NCBI RefSeq assembly: GCF_004769405.1
Contig: NZ_RQES01000018.1
Coordinates: 372,001-436,000 of the forward strand
DNA from: Leptospira selangorensis
Lineage (GTDB): Bacteria > Spirochaetota > Leptospiria > Leptospirales > Leptospiraceae
Reading direction: 5' to 3'
DNA length: 64,000 nucleotides
The position numbers and the translations under genes are program-made. Positions within the stretch are counted from its first letter, which is position 1, and every line of letters begins with the position of its first letter. Positions 29,965 to 40,086 of this stretch are shown one piece after another. The notes under the pieces are model-generated. The model was not told the DNA's origin. It saw only the letters and a program-made list of their open reading frames with translations, and did no database searches.

Positions 29965-30771
29965 TTACTTCTTGTCTCCAGCAACTGCAGCTTTCAATTT
30001 TTCTTCTGCATCAACAGCCAATTTTTGCAATTCAGCTGGGTTTGCGTGAAGAATAGGAGAAAGACCTGGAACACCTGGAGGGCCAAGAACTCCAACAGTA
30101 GCTACGAAAGAACCTTTAACTTCGCCTACTTTGTAAGTAGTGAAGGTAATTCTGTATAAACCGCGAACTAAAAGTTTTTTAGTGTCGATGTTTTTAAGTT
30201 CATCCAAGCTTTTTGGAATATTAGGAATTTGGATACGAAGTAAAGAGTTGTACTTGTTGTGACGCTCTTCATTGTAAGTATCGTCTCCATCATCATTGTC
30301 GCCAAGATTTTGAAGAGCTTTTCCTTTAGCTGCTCCTTCGATTTGGTTCGGCATAATAGCTGCTAAGCGCTCTACGCGAATCCAAGTATCGAACCAGTTC
30401 GGCATGCTTTTTTCTTCTGGAGTTGCAGCTTTGAAAGCCTCGCTCTGGAAGTCGCCGCTAGATGGCTCACCAATTTCTCCGGTAGGGGAAATTAGACGAA
30501 CACCTAATTCAACGATAGCTGCTGGAACCCAAACAAAAAGGAAATATGATTTCTTTCCGTTTACTACTGCGTCAGCGGCTTGTCCTGGTTTGATGTATCC
30601 CCAATAGTTCACAGTTTCAGAATAAGGTGCGAAAAGCTTCTTAACTCCTACTCCTGGAATGTCTTGTTCTCCGACCGAGAAATTACTTTGTAGGCCGGGA
30701 AGTCCACCGATACATGCAGCAAAGCTGACCATTATAGCGGTGGAGATTATAAGGATCGAAGATTTTTTCAT
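29965..30771 (-). CDS. lipL32: major outer-membrane lipoprotein LipL32
   Basis: Most abundant outer-membrane lipoprotein of pathogenic Leptospira; binds extracellular matrix and calcium. The 268 aa start with a signal peptide and lipobox SFAAC with lipidated Cys20. Strong identity blocks to LipL32, recalled from memory, include [36 protein letters not shown] and [16 protein letters not shown]. The acidic calcium loop is DNDDGDD at residues 158-164 (poly-Asp in L. interrogans). The middle and C-terminal tail (AVAGDKK) are diverged. AAGGAGATC precedes the ATG, and a promoter candidate lies 30-58 bases upstream. The gene marks the organism as a non-saprophytic Leptospira. Confidence 0.95.
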   Translation of the reverse strand: MKKSSILIISTAIMVSFAACIGGLPGLQSNFSVGEQDIPGVGVKKLFAPYSETVNYWGYIKPGQAADAVVNGKKSYFLFVWVPAAIVELGVRLISPTGEIGEPSSGDFQSEAFKAATPEEKSMPNWFDTWIRVERLAAIMPNQIEGAAKGKALQNLGDNDDGDDTYNEERHNKYNSLLRIQIPNIPKSLDELKNIDTKKLLVRGLYRITFTTYKVGEVKGSFVATVGVLGPPGVPGLSPILHANPAELQKLAVDAEEKLKAAVAGDKK

Positions 30772-30800
30772 TCGAGAGATCTCCTTGGTATGGATTGCTC

Positions 30801-30829
30801 AAGATAGAGAAGAGATTCCTTTTTGTAAA
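30801..30829 (-). promoter_or_regulatory. candidate sigma-70 promoter of lipL32
   Basis: On the minus strand a TTTACA -35 (30824-30829) and a TATCTT -10 (30801-30806) are exactly 17 bases apart. The -10 lies 30 bases upstream of the start codon, giving a short leader with the AAGGAGATC ribosome site. Confidence 0.5.
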
Positions 30830-31004
30830 TCTAATTAATAAATTTTTGTTTCCTACGCCTCTTTTGCGGTGCAAAATTTTTACAAAGCGGTAATTTTACG
30901 TCTCAACAGGATCATATAACAAGTTCCATTTGGTAAGTAAAAAAATTTCCAGGTCTCTTAACAGAAACGTTTTGAATGAGGGGATGATGGATAGGTGATT
31001 TAGT

Positions 31005-31403
31005 TTAGTTTTTGAAAAGCCAGGACCAAAACCATTCCCAAAGATCCAATAACCAGGCAAACAATCTACCAAGGATCCCAGTATGGGAATACCTTCTTAA
31101 TAGCTTTTGGGCCCTTTCTTGTTCTTCAGGGGTAAACGGTAGCCGTACATTGTTTTCTTCGGCTTCGATCAAAACTCTTTCTTTTTTACTTCTTACATCT
31201 ACGATTCGAACATCAACATATTCCCAGCCCAGAAGTTTCACACATTCCAGGCGTCTTTCGCCAGAGACTAATTTATTGTCCAGGTCGATAATGATCGGAT
31301 GCAAAAGCCCTAAGTTTTGTATGGAAGATTTGAGACCATGTAAGTCGCCTAAATCTTTACGAATGCGGTTCTTTACCTTAATATCGGAGACCCGAATTTT
31401 CAT
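31005..31403 (-). CDS. ParB-like N-terminal domain protein with Trp-rich tail
   Basis: A 132-aa protein. Residues 1-90 fit a ParB/Srx-type domain: LVSGERRLECVKLLGWEYVDVRI corresponds to the ParB GERR nucleotide-binding motif (CTPase box II). There is no helix-turn-helix or dimerisation domain. The last 25 residues (GILGRLFAWLLDLWEWFWSW and LFKN) are strikingly hydrophobic and Trp-rich, resembling a membrane anchor or amphipathic helix. It therefore does not look like a chromosome-partition ParB. It lies upstream of lipL32 in the same direction, 233 bases away, and diverges from metK. An equally long antisense frame is its shadow. Confidence 0.8.
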   Translation of the reverse strand: MKIRVSDIKVKNRIRKDLGDLHGLKSSIQNLGLLHPIIIDLDNKLVSGERRLECVKLLGWEYVDVRIVDVRSKKERVLIEAEENNVRLPFTPEEQERAQKLLRRYSHTGILGRLFAWLLDLWEWFWSWLFKN

Positions 31404-31512
31404 CTAAGAAATGCTTTTTTCACCGTATAAATCCTACAAATCAATTTCACAAGTTTTGACTAAATTTCCCACGGAACTCCTATTGGATTGGGAAAGGTCG
31501 GGTCGGATTCAC

Positions 31513-31541
31513 TTGACAGTGACGACTTACATAGGTTTATA
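31513..31541 (+). promoter_or_regulatory. candidate metK promoter
   Basis: TTGACA (31513-31518) and TTTATA (31536-31541) with a 17-base spacer, close to the sigma-70 consensus, 58 bases upstream of the chosen metK ATG. The resulting leader would contain the small inverted repeat GGGGA-N6-TCCCC at 31551-31566. I see no recognisable SAM riboswitch. Confidence 0.6.
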
Positions 31542-31598
31542 GTTTTAGGCGGGGAAGATTCTCCCCTTCGAAATAATTTTAACAGGAATTACAATCGA

Positions 31599-32759
31599 AT
31601 GTCCCTTCAAGACTTCATCTTTACCTCGGAATCCGTATCGGAAGGACACCCGGACAAGGTTTGTGACCAAATTTCCGACGCAATTCTGGACGCTTATTTA
31701 GCTCAGGATCCAAAATCCAGGGTAGCCTGCGAAACTTTAGTGACTACCAACCTCGTGGTAGTTGCCGGAGAAGTAACTAGCAAGGGAAAAATCGACGCTG
31801 TAGAGATCGCAAGAAATGTGATCAAGGATATCGGATACAACGACGTTTCCTTAGGTTTTGACGCCGAGTTCGCTGTAGTTTCTTCTCATATTCATGCTCA
31901 AAGTCCTGACATTTCTCAAGGGGTTACCGAGGGAGAAGGTCTGTTTAAGGAACAAGGAGCAGGTGACCAAGGTTTGATGTTCGGGTTCGCTATCGACGAA
32001 ACTCCTGAACTTATGCCTATGCCTATCTATTACTCTCACGAGTTAGTTAGATATTTGTCTGGATTACGTCATGACGGCAAATTGAAATGGTTACGCCCGG
32101 ATGCAAAGTCTCAGGTAACTGTGGAATATAAAAACGGAAAACCTACTAGAATTGATACCGTAGTAATTTCTACCCAACATTCCCCAGATGTTTCTCACAA
32201 ACAGCTTGAGGAATCTGTAATTGAAGAATGTATCAAGAAAGTAATCCCAGCCAACTTCTTGAAAGATACGAAATATTTTATCAACCCAACTGGACAGTTC
32301 ATCATCGGTGGACCACACGGGGATACCGGTCTGACAGGACGTAAGATCATCGTGGATACTTATGGTGGTTATGGAAGACATGGTGGTGGAGCATTCTCCG
32401 GAAAAGATCCATCCAAAGTGGATCGTTCCGCAGCATACATGGGTAGATATATCGCGAAAAACGTGGTAGCTGCAGGACTTGCATCTCAGTGCGAAGTTCA
32501 GTTGGCATATGCGATCGGTGTTGCTGAGCCTGTTTCGGTTCATGTTGACACTTTCGGAACCGGTAAACTTTCCGAAGAAGAGATCGTAAAAAGAATTAAA
32601 GCAAACTTCAAACTGACTCCAAGAGGGATCACCGAGTCCTTACAATTATTGGAGAAGGGAAGAAAATACAGGGAAACCGCTGCTTACGGACATTTCGGAA
32701 GAAGTGGAGAAACATTCACCTGGGAAAGAACTGATAAAGCAGGAGCATTGAAAGGTTAA
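31599..32759 (+). CDS. metK: S-adenosylmethionine synthetase
   Basis: Makes S-adenosylmethionine from methionine and ATP. The 386-aa form starts [12 protein letters not shown] and contains [15 protein letters not shown], and the P-loop-like [16 protein letters not shown]. The frame is open further upstream to 31488, but that extension has no family similarity and would include the promoter candidate. The stop codon overlaps the start of the next gene by one base (TAATG), so the downstream transketolase subunit is translationally coupled. Confidence 0.98.
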   Translation: MSLQDFIFTSESVSEGHPDKVCDQISDAILDAYLAQDPKSRVACETLVTTNLVVVAGEVTSKGKIDAVEIARNVIKDIGYNDVSLGFDAEFAVVSSHIHAQSPDISQGVTEGEGLFKEQGAGDQGLMFGFAIDETPELMPMPIYYSHELVRYLSGLRHDGKLKWLRPDAKSQVTVEYKNGKPTRIDTVVISTQHSPDVSHKQLEESVIEECIKKVIPANFLKDTKYFINPTGQFIIGGPHGDTGLTGRKIIVDTYGGYGRHGGGAFSGKDPSKVDRSAAYMGRYIAKNVVAAGLASQCEVQLAYAIGVAEPVSVHVDTFGTGKLSEEEIVKRIKANFKLTPRGITESLQLLEKGRKYRETAAYGHFGRSGETFTWERTDKAGALKG

Positions 32760-33718
32760 TGGGAGCAGTATCCGCATCTAGCGCAGATCAAAAAGCAACC
32801 AGAGACGGTTATGGAGACGCATTACACGAATTAGGTGCAAAACGTTCCGATATCGTAGTACTAGACGCGGATCTTTCCGGTTCTACTAAAACCAATAAAT
32901 TCTCAAAAGCATTCCCGGATCGTTTTTTCAACGTAGGAGTTGCAGAGCAGAATTTAGTGGGGCATGCAGCGGGACTAGCTCTTGCAGGTTACGTTCCATT
33001 TGCCTCTTCTTTCGCGATGTTTTTATCCGGAAGAGCATGGGAAGTGGTGCGTAATAGTATAGTTTATCCTTTCTTAAACGTGAAATTAGTAGCTTCTCAC
33101 GGTGGAATTACAGTGGGCGAGGATGGAGCTTCTCACCAATGTATCGAAGATTTTGCCACTATGAGAGCCATACCTGAAATGGTAGTGATCTGTCCTTCCG
33201 ATTATAACGAAACTAAACAGATCATCCATGCAATTGCGGATTATAAAGGACCGGTTTATGTAAGAGTAGGCCGTCCTAATCTTCCTTTGATCGAAAGAGA
33301 AAATTATAAATTCGAGATCGGAAAAGCGGAAGTGATGAGAGAAGGTAAAGACGTTCTTATCATCGCAAACGGAGTTCTGGTGAACGAGGCTATGATCGCA
33401 GTAAAAGAACTGGAAGCAGAAGGCATCCAGGCCACTCTTTTGAACATGGCTACGATCAAACCTATCGATAAAGAAGCTATATTAAAATATGCTAAACTTT
33501 GCGGTACTGTCGTAACTTGTGAAGAGCATAATGTGATCGGTGGACTCGGTTCCGCAGTCAGCGAATTTTTATCCGAAGAACATCCAGTTCGAGTTCTGAA
33601 ATTAGGAATGAAAGACAGTTTCGGTAAATCCGGTACTTGGTCCGGGCTTCTGGATTATTTCGGGCTCAGATCCAAAAACATAGTGGAACTAGCGAAAAAA
33701 GCAGTCCAATCCAAATAA
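32759..33718 (+). CDS. transketolase, C-terminal subunit
   Basis: A 319-aa protein corresponding to the pyrimidine-binding and C-terminal domains of transketolase or DXS-like enzymes ([22 protein letters not shown], then [17 protein letters not shown], and [21 protein letters not shown]). The catalytic glutamate of the TPP pyrimidine site is in VAEQN. The diphosphate-binding N-terminal half is not in this window and is presumably a separate gene, as in split transketolases. Coupled to metK by a one-base overlap. The exact substrate pathway is open. Confidence 0.9.
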   Translation: MGAVSASSADQKATRDGYGDALHELGAKRSDIVVLDADLSGSTKTNKFSKAFPDRFFNVGVAEQNLVGHAAGLALAGYVPFASSFAMFLSGRAWEVVRNSIVYPFLNVKLVASHGGITVGEDGASHQCIEDFATMRAIPEMVVICPSDYNETKQIIHAIADYKGPVYVRVGRPNLPLIERENYKFEIGKAEVMREGKDVLIIANGVLVNEAMIAVKELEAEGIQATLLNMATIKPIDKEAILKYAKLCGTVVTCEEHNVIGGLGSAVSEFLSEEHPVRVLKLGMKDSFGKSGTWSGLLDYFGLRSKNIVELAKKAVQSK

Positions 33719-33723
33719 CAAAA

Positions 33724-33754
33724 AACCCGGTGTTTTGCCGGGTATAAGTTTTTC
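33724..33754 (+). terminator. terminator after transketolase subunit
   Basis: GC-rich stem ACCCGG / CCGGGT with a 7-base loop, flanked by an A-run and followed by ATAAGTTTTT. It separates the metK operon from clpS. Confidence 0.75.
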
Positions 33755-33759
33755 GTGCC

Positions 33760-34074
33760 ATGCCTAACTCACCCTCAATAGAAGAAACCACCACAGAAGA
33801 TCCGGCGCAAATCGGCGGACCCTGGAGAGTGGTTTTATGGGATGATAATGAGCACACTTACGAATATGTGATTATGATGCTTATGGATGTTTGCAAGATG
33901 ACTCCGGAGCAAGCCTTTAGTCACGCTGTAGAAGTAGACGCCCAGAAAAAGACGGTAGTGTTTGCGGGTGAGTTAGAACATGCAGAACATATCCAAGATC
34001 TAATTTTAAATTACGGCCCGGATCCGCTTCTTCCAGCATCCAAGGGTTCAATGAGCGCTACGTTAGAAGGTTAA
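33760..34074 (+). CDS. clpS: ATP-dependent Clp protease adaptor ClpS
   Basis: Delivers N-end-rule substrates to ClpAP/ClpCP. The 104-aa protein has the N-degron pocket motif VVLWDDNEHTYEYVI and the conserved VDAQKKTVVFAGELEHAE. No clpA is adjacent. It lies just downstream of the preceding terminator, so it probably has its own promoter or depends on read-through. The 5' unstructured region of about 20 residues is normal. Confidence 0.95.
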   Translation: MPNSPSIEETTTEDPAQIGGPWRVVLWDDNEHTYEYVIMMLMDVCKMTPEQAFSHAVEVDAQKKTVVFAGELEHAEHIQDLILNYGPDPLLPASKGSMSATLEG

Positions 34075-34087
34075 TTTTTAGCTGCGG

Positions 34088-34165
34088 TTTTCACGCGAAG
34101 CCGCAAAGACCGCGAAGTTATTTTTATTTTAATCCTTGGCGTTCTTGGCGACTTAGCGTGAGGAA
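34088..34165. repeat. paired CACGC-RAAG repeat forming a long imperfect hairpin
   Basis: The left arm (34088-34117) and the right arm (34135-34165) are reverse complements at about 23 of 30 positions. Both are built from short 'C-G-C-N-A-A-G'-type words, and mismatches fall mainly at the variable base of each word. The family word (CACGCRAAG...CGCAAAG) is a common kind of bacterial intergenic repeat; a single-arm relative is at 55356-55376. It lies between clpS and the convergent MaoC gene and may help end transcription of both. Confidence 0.7.
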
Positions 34166-34183
34166 AACTCAGTGTAAACTGAA

Positions 34184-35359
34184 TTACTTCTTCTTAATTA
34201 AGATCTTTCTTTCGATTTCGAAAATTTTCTCAGGAAGTTTTTCCTTACCGTGTTTTTTCTTATCGTTCTCTTTTAAGAATAGATCCGCTCCGAATTTTTC
34301 AAAGGCATCGTTTGCTTTGATGTTTTTCAGACCGATGAATTGAAGATGAACTTCTCCCGCAGGGATTCCGAACTCTGTTCCTCTATCTTTTACGGAAAGA
34401 ACCCTGGTGATTGCTGTCACAGTGTCTCCGCTGAAGGAAGGTTGAGTATGATATCCTTCTGTGAATCCAAGATCCCAGATAACATTTTCAGTTACGTCTC
34501 TGGAAGAAAGTCCACATAACCATGCGAATACAAGTCCTCCGTAAACGACCGGTTCTCCACCCATTGGTCCGGAAATTCCGGAAGAGTAAAGTTTGTCGTA
34601 ATGAAGCGGGTGAGTGTTCCCAACTCTATAAGTCCAAGGGAAATGTTCGTCGGTGATTGTTCTTCCATTTTGGTGGATATAGATCTGACCTGCAGCGAAA
34701 TTTTCGAAATAAGTATCTGTCCAGGTAGAAGTTTCGAAACCTTTTGGAAATTTTAACTCAGGAAGTTCGATCACTGGGCTATCAGTCTCAGGGAAGAAAG
34801 TTTCTTTGATCACCGGTTTTGGAGTTCCTTTCGGTTTTCCGTTAGAGTGATAGATCATGATCTTTCTTTCGTATTGGAGTACTAATTCTCTATTTTGGTT
34901 CAAACAGATTGTACGAACATGAACGATCCCCGGTTTATCCGCACCCTTATCATCTATTTTGATAATTTTGGTTTTAGCAGAAAGAGTATCTCCCGGATAT
35001 ACAGGTTTCAGGAATTGAACATCATAGTATCCAAGGTTCGCGAGTGCTTTTTCCGAATCGTTTTGAACTCCTAAAGAAAGTGCCACGTTGAACACCATCA
35101 AAGGAGAAACTAATAGATCCTTAAATCCATGAGCTTGTGCATAAGGAGCAGAAAGATAAAGTGGATTTGCTTCCATAAAAGTGGTAGCAAACTCTTGTGC
35201 AAAAGAACGATCGATTGTCAGTTCTCTTGGATGTTCGAAAATTGCACCTTCTGTAAATTCTTCCAGATATCTGCCGTAAATACCCCGTTTTACGGTTCCG
35301 GTTTCCACCGGAGTTTTGGGACCTAGTTCCGCGAAGGGGGAAGTAGGGATTTTAGCCAT
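34184..35359 (-). CDS. MaoC-family dehydratase, double hot-dog
   Basis: A 391-aa protein with two hot-dog (MaoC-like) repeats. The first covers about residues 30-170 ([27 protein letters not shown]) and the second 215-360 ([20 protein letters not shown]...). The motif H-P-L-H-Y-D with a nearby aspartate fits a hydratase site. The whole resembles mesaconyl-CoA hydratase-type enzymes that hydrate enoyl-CoA thioesters. A lysine-rich tail follows. The ATG is preceded by a GGAG-type ribosome site. Substrate not determined; it could serve CoA-ester catabolism. Confidence 0.85.
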   Translation of the reverse strand: MAKIPTSPFAELGPKTPVETGTVKRGIYGRYLEEFTEGAIFEHPRELTIDRSFAQEFATTFMEANPLYLSAPYAQAHGFKDLLVSPLMVFNVALSLGVQNDSEKALANLGYYDVQFLKPVYPGDTLSAKTKIIKIDDKGADKPGIVHVRTICLNQNRELVLQYERKIMIYHSNGKPKGTPKPVIKETFFPETDSPVIELPELKFPKGFETSTWTDTYFENFAAGQIYIHQNGRTITDEHFPWTYRVGNTHPLHYDKLYSSGISGPMGGEPVVYGGLVFAWLCGLSSRDVTENVIWDLGFTEGYHTQPSFSGDTVTAITRVLSVKDRGTEFGIPAGEVHLQFIGLKNIKANDAFEKFGADLFLKENDKKKHGKEKLPEKIFEIERKILIKKK

Positions 35360-35432
35360 AGGAGAACTCCTGCTTCGTTTTTAGTTTCTTCCAGGATTTT
35401 GAGATCCTCCGGTCGGAAAAGGCTTTTTCCTA

Positions 35433-36032
35433 TCAATAAGTCCCGAAATACCCGTCTAGTTGGCTCCTGGATCCGAAACGAAACTCTGAAATTTGGATCT
35501 CTTGTTTAGAAAGTTCGGGATTATTATCCTTCTCCCCAAACATATGATTCCAGGTGTTTACGTAGAGAATCGGCAGTGAGTTCAGATTTTCCAAATGGGA
35601 AGAAGAAAGTATCCGGTCTTTATGAACAACCGGGTCCTCTTGGAAGATCTGGTCTCCTGAGTAAACATTCTTCAAATCCAATTGGAAAGTTTTACCATCT
35701 GGTTCTAATCGGACTAAAAACGACTCAATGTCGTAGGTCCTACCATAACGTATCCTTCTGTAAATTCTATAGAAAAAATCCTTCCAGGCGCTTGGGTGGA
35801 TCTCATCTCTAAACACAAGGCTAACCTCCCATTCAAATCCAATAGGAGTAATATTCGCCTGACAATAGATCCCTACCAGATCATTCCCAGTCTGCACATC
35901 TATCTCAGGCTGGGATAAAAGGAATAGATCCGACTTAGGACAAATTCCTTCTGTGGTTGGGAATACAGGCAAAGGGGGACTCGTGCAGCCTAAATAAAGA
36001 AAGAATAGCAGGATGAGAAGATAAGATTTCAT
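35433..36032 (-). CDS. putative lipoprotein
   Basis: A 199-aa protein with signal peptide MKSYLLILLFFLYLGC; the lipobox LYLGC puts the lipidated cysteine at residue 16, so it is probably an outer-membrane or periplasmic lipoprotein. The mature region is acidic and aromatic, with no domain I recognise. It diverges from the M3 peptidase gene by about 96 bases. Likely a lineage-specific surface or envelope protein. Confidence 0.8.
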   Translation of the reverse strand: MKSYLLILLFFLYLGCTSPPLPVFPTTEGICPKSDLFLLSQPEIDVQTGNDLVGIYCQANITPIGFEWEVSLVFRDEIHPSAWKDFFYRIYRRIRYGRTYDIESFLVRLEPDGKTFQLDLKNVYSGDQIFQEDPVVHKDRILSSSHLENLNSLPILYVNTWNHMFGEKDNNPELSKQEIQISEFRFGSRSQLDGYFGTY

Positions 36033-36128
36033 GAGAGGGTCGGAATGGGGGAATTCGAATCAGTTTTTCAATCTTGTCAAGATGGAAAATAGGTGCTTTT
36101 CCATTCGGGAAGAGAAAGTCTGGAATCG

Positions 36129-38093
36129 ATGAGTTCCTCAGTTCTATTCAGAGAATTTCCCCAAATTGCACTTTCTGCCCAAAAGGAGAAGGTGAGAGAA
36201 AAGATACAAAACACTAAAAAGGTTTTGGAAGAAGTTTTACAGAAGAAGGATGTAAATTACGAGTCCGTAATACGCCCTCTGAATGATTCCATGGAGGAAT
36301 TACAGGAAGAGTTCACTGTACTTTCCCATCTAAATAGTGTTAAGAACAGCGAAGAAACCCAAGAACATTATACGGAGATACTTCCTGAGATCACGGAATT
36401 TTATACTGAACTAGGACAGAACGAAGAATTATTCAAATTATACTCTCAAATTTATGAGAAAGAAAAATCTAATTTAGACAGACCTAAGAACAAGGTTTTA
36501 GAAGATGCAATCCTTCAATTTAAATTGGGCGGAGTAGGTCTTCCTGAAGATAAAAAAAATCGTCTGCAAGAAATCCAACTTAGGCTGTCCGATCTTTCCA
36601 ACCAATTCTCTCAAAATCTTTTGGACTCTACAAATTCTTTCGAAATGAAAATCGAATCAGAAGAAGATGTAAAAGAGATCCCTGAATCAGATAAGACATT
36701 ATACAAAAACGAAGACGGGACTTATACGTTCACTCTTCAATTCCCGAGTTATAATTGTTATATGACTTACGGAAGTAATCGTTCCAAAAGAGAAGAATTA
36801 TATAAAGCATATGTAACTCGCGCACCAGGAAACGGTAAAATATTAGAAGAGATACTGGCTCTCCGAGATGAATCTGCGAAATTACTTGGATATAAAAATT
36901 ATGCGGAATCTTCTTTGGCGACTAAGGTTGCGGATTCTCCAGAGCAGGTTTTGGACTTCTTACAAAAAATTGGAAAACTAGCCAAACCAGTAGCAGAGAA
37001 AGAAATCTCAGAACTCAAAAAATTCGCAGAAACACTTGGAATTCCGGACTTCAAAGCATTCGACAGTGCGTATGTTTCTGAAAAATTAAAAAAGAAGGAC
37101 TATGATTTTGATGAAGAGCTGACCCGTCCTTATTTCGAAAAGAATACTGTGGTAAAGGGAACCTTCTCTTTTTTGGAAAAACTTTTAGGAGTCCAATTCG
37201 AGAAGACGAATGCTCCTATTTGGGATCCTAAAACGGAAGTGTATCATGTAAAAAACGGCTCAGAAATTATCGCAAGACTCTATTTGGACCTGGAAGCAAG
37301 AAAGGACAAACAGGGTGGAGCCTGGATGAATCATTGGGAAACTAGAAATAAACTTTCCGGTAAAACAATCCTTCCTTCCGCATTTGTGGTTTGTAATTTT
37401 CCTCCTTCCAAGGATTCCGCTCCTTCTCTCTTAAACCATTCGGATGTAGTAACATTTTTCCATGAAATGGGACATGCACTTCATCACCTTTGTGCAAAAA
37501 TAGAAGAGCCCCCGGTGAGTGGTATCAATGGGGTAGAATGGGACGCAGTGGAATTTCCTTCTCAGTTTTTGGAAAATTTCGCTTATGAACCTGAAGTTTT
37601 GGACTTCTTCGCATTCCATTATGAAACAGGAAAACCTATCCCGAAGGAACTCGCCCAAAAATTAAAAGATACTAAAAACTTTTTGGCCGCTATGGGAGTG
37701 GTTCGACAGTTAGAATTTGGAATTTTTGATATAAGGATCCATCTCCAAAAATATTCGGAAGAGGAAGTGCAAAATATTCTGGATACTGTTCGGAAAGAAG
37801 TAAGTGTACTTTTTCCTCCTGGATATAACAAGTTCCAGAATGGTTTCGGCCATATTTTCTCCGGAGGATATGCTGCAGGTTATTATAGTTATAAATGGGC
37901 AGAACTTTTAGCGGCAGACGCGTTTTTTGCCTTTAGATCCAAGGGAATTTTTGATACGGATCTTGCCGTAAAATATAGAACTGAGGTTTTGGAAAAGGGA
38001 GGTTCCGAAAACGCGATGGTGCTATTCAAACGTTTTCTGGGAAGAGATCCTGAGCCCGATGCTCTATTAAAACTCTATGATTTAGTAGCCTAA
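36129..38093 (+). CDS. M3-family oligopeptidase (PrlC-like)
   Basis: Cytosolic zinc metallopeptidase that degrades oligopeptides. The zinc motif is HEMGH at residues 445-449 ([15 protein letters not shown]), and the third ligand region [17 protein letters not shown] follows. The ATG start at 36129 gives 654 aa and begins [15 protein letters not shown] at 36093 could add 12 residues. The size agrees with oligopeptidase A (about 680). It is convergent with a small gene six bases downstream. Confidence 0.94.
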   Translation: MSSSVLFREFPQIALSAQKEKVREKIQNTKKVLEEVLQKKDVNYESVIRPLNDSMEELQEEFTVLSHLNSVKNSEETQEHYTEILPEITEFYTELGQNEELFKLYSQIYEKEKSNLDRPKNKVLEDAILQFKLGGVGLPEDKKNRLQEIQLRLSDLSNQFSQNLLDSTNSFEMKIESEEDVKEIPESDKTLYKNEDGTYTFTLQFPSYNCYMTYGSNRSKREELYKAYVTRAPGNGKILEEILALRDESAKLLGYKNYAESSLATKVADSPEQVLDFLQKIGKLAKPVAEKEISELKKFAETLGIPDFKAFDSAYVSEKLKKKDYDFDEELTRPYFEKNTVVKGTFSFLEKLLGVQFEKTNAPIWDPKTEVYHVKNGSEIIARLYLDLEARKDKQGGAWMNHWETRNKLSGKTILPSAFVVCNFPPSKDSAPSLLNHSDVVTFFHEMGHALHHLCAKIEEPPVSGINGVEWDAVEFPSQFLENFAYEPEVLDFFAFHYETGKPIPKELAQKLKDTKNFLAAMGVVRQLEFGIFDIRIHLQKYSEEEVQNILDTVRKEVSVLFPPGYNKFQNGFGHIFSGGYAAGYYSYKWAELLAADAFFAFRSKGIFDTDLAVKYRTEVLEKGGSENAMVLFKRFLGRDPEPDALLKLYDLVA

Positions 38094-38098
38094 CGGAA

Positions 38099-38335
38099 CT
38101 AAGAAAGTTTTTTGCGGAAGTTTTGAAGCAATTGTTCCGTGCCTGAAAGTAGTAATTCTATTTGATCGGAATCGATATTATAGACCACATTCGTCTTTAA
38201 AGAATCTTTAAAGGCGTTTGCGTCTATCGTTTTCTGATCGTAACTATCCTTTAAAAAATTGTACCATCCGGCTAGGATCACTTTTAAGTGAGGAAGTTCT
38301 TTGATAGGGACCGAAATGACTTTCTCTGCTTCCAT
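38099..38335 (-). CDS. small hypothetical protein
   Basis: A 78-aa protein with mixed charged/hydrophobic residues (PIKELPHLKVILAGWYNFLKD) and no signal peptide. It ends six bases from the peptidase gene. There is no domain I recognise. Predicted helical and cytosolic. Regarded as real because it fills the gap without overlap and has a normal composition. Confidence 0.6.
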   Translation of the reverse strand: MEAEKVISVPIKELPHLKVILAGWYNFLKDSYDQKTIDANAFKDSLKTNVVYNIDSDQIELLLSGTEQLLQNFRKKLS

Positions 38336-38456
38336 AAAGACACCAGCAGGTTAATTTGCGAACCGAACCAGTCAACCAGATTTTTTGCAACTAGGTTTGA
38401 TCCGAATTTTTCTCAGGAAAAAACGCGGCGCACAAAATCTGAGATTTAGATCCGCT

Positions 38457-39110
38457 CTATTTGCGGAGTCTTTTTAAAGCTTTCATCACGACTGACTTTG
38501 GTTTGTCCACTTTTGCGGCATTTGGATTCTGCATCATCATATCCAGATATGCTTGTAGTCCCGAAATTTCAAAAAGTGGATTCGGAGAGATCCAATCAGA
38601 GATATGATCGTTTATGATCTGAAAGGTGGCAAACGCAGAACAATCCGCTGCAGAGAATTCTTTGCCTGCAATATAAGGAGAAAATTTCGCCACTCTGGAA
38701 AGAGCCCTCGCTCCCTTTTGGATGGAGAGTTTTGTGAGTTCCACAGTTTCAGGTGAGATCGTTTTTCCTTCTACGATAGACTCGTACAATCTGCGTGCAG
38801 GGATATCTATATAATTTTCGATGAAGGATATAATTGTTCTAACTTCAGCCGCTTCGAATGGATCAGCCGGGATCAAACGTTTGGTATTCGGATAAGCATC
38901 ATCTAAAAATTCCAGAATTGCCTGGGACTCTACCAGATATTTTCCATCTACTTCTAAGTAGGGGATTTTTCCCATCGGGCTTTTTTGTAGGAACTCCTCG
39001 TCTTGGGAGAATGGAGTGCGAATTTCTTCGAACTCCAAACCTTTTTCCAAAAGTGCCAATTTGACCTTATTCGTATAATTGCTGATCGGATAACCGTGAA
39101 GTTTTATCAT
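38457..39110 (-). CDS. glutathione S-transferase family protein
   Basis: A 217-aa protein with a thioredoxin-like N-terminal domain (residues 1-78). The G-site motif is KIPYLEVDGKYLVESQAI, with the cis-proline and the ES pair. The helical C-terminal domain contains YIAGKEFSAADCSAFATF, the usual N-capping box around Asp. The near-N-terminal residues are SNYTNKVKLAL, so the catalytic residue is probably a serine or tyrosine there. It diverges from the SDR gene. Substrate unknown; detoxification is the usual guess. Confidence 0.9.
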   Translation of the reverse strand: MIKLHGYPISNYTNKVKLALLEKGLEFEEIRTPFSQDEEFLQKSPMGKIPYLEVDGKYLVESQAILEFLDDAYPNTKRLIPADPFEAAEVRTIISFIENYIDIPARRLYESIVEGKTISPETVELTKLSIQKGARALSRVAKFSPYIAGKEFSAADCSAFATFQIINDHISDWISPNPLFEISGLQAYLDMMMQNPNAAKVDKPKSVVMKALKRLRK

Positions 39111-39285
39111 AAGAGGCTAGGATCATCCAATTAGAAGCGGGATGGTAAAGTCTTTTTCATGACAGATCAGAAAGAAAGGGAACTTGTATGAATTTTCAAT
39201 TTCTACTTTCCTGAAAGGAAATCTAAATCTAAAATTGGCTGCGAAAAAAGCGATTATACTCTTTCGAAAAGGAATCTTATAGGTT

Positions 39286-40068
39286 ATGAAAAAAACAGCA
39301 TTAATTACCGGAGCAAGTGTGGGCATCGGGTATGAAATTTCCAAATTGGCCGCAAAAGACGGTTACGATCTTATACTCGTAGCAAGAAATCTGAAAACAT
39401 TAAACTCAGTAAAAAAGGAAATGGAAAGTTTGGGAGCGAATGTAGAAGTTCTTTCCGCAGATTTATCCGATCCAAAAACTCCTAAAAAAATTTACGACTT
39501 CGCTAAGAAGAAAAAAGCGATCGTGGATCTTTTAGTGAATAATGCAGGCTTTGGAACGAACGGAAAATTCCATTCTTTGGATCTAAAAGAGGAATTAGAT
39601 CTTATCCAAGTTAATGTGACTTCTCTTGTAGAATTAACTCATTTGTTCTTGAAGGATATGAGAGAAAGACATACTGGAAAAATTTTAAATGTGGCTTCTA
39701 CTGCTGCTTTCCAACCGGGTCCTATGATGACAAATTATTATGCATCCAAGGCATACGTTCTATTTTTCTCGGAAGGACTTGCGGAAGAAGTTCGTAAAGA
39801 CGGTGTGAATGTTACTTGTCTATGCCCTGGGCCGACTAAAACCGAATTTTTCAAAAGAGCGGAGATGGATAAATCTGCGATCTTAAATAGCGGTCTTGTT
39901 CCTAAAGCGGATGCGGCTTACGTAGCAAAGGTAGGTTACCAAGCAGTAAAAGCAGGTAAGGCAGTTGTGATTTCCGGGGTAGCGAACAAGGTAATGGCAC
40001 AATCCGTTCGGATCTCCCCAAGATTCCTTGTACGTAAATTGGCAAAATTTCTAAATACAGTAAACTAA
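39286..40068 (+). CDS. short-chain dehydrogenase/reductase
   Basis: A 260-aa classical SDR. Cofactor motif TGASVGIG is at residues 8-15, NNAGFG at about 84-89, the catalytic serine is in NVASTAA, and the YxxxK is [12 protein letters not shown]. The sequence [15 protein letters not shown] is typical of the DltE/YqjQ-like group. The downstream membrane hydroxylase gene begins 18 bases after the stop, so the two are probably co-transcribed and may act on the same lipid. Confidence 0.9.
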   Translation: MKKTALITGASVGIGYEISKLAAKDGYDLILVARNLKTLNSVKKEMESLGANVEVLSADLSDPKTPKKIYDFAKKKKAIVDLLVNNAGFGTNGKFHSLDLKEELDLIQVNVTSLVELTHLFLKDMRERHTGKILNVASTAAFQPGPMMTNYYASKAYVLFFSEGLAEEVRKDGVNVTCLCPGPTKTEFFKRAEMDKSAILNSGLVPKADAAYVAKVGYQAVKAGKAVVISGVANKVMAQSVRISPRFLVRKLAKFLNTVN

Positions 40069-40086
40069 ATAGTAAGAGTGTGGGAT

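Noticed and set aside
31012..31407. 131-aa plus-strand frame opposite the ParB-like gene
   Set aside because: It mirrors the ParB gene almost exactly, has no family-like motif, and the minus-strand frame carries the clear GERR motif.
31404..31598. Possible SAM riboswitch upstream of metK
   Set aside because: I see a good promoter and a small hairpin but not the conserved SAM aptamer core; too short after the predicted start of transcription.
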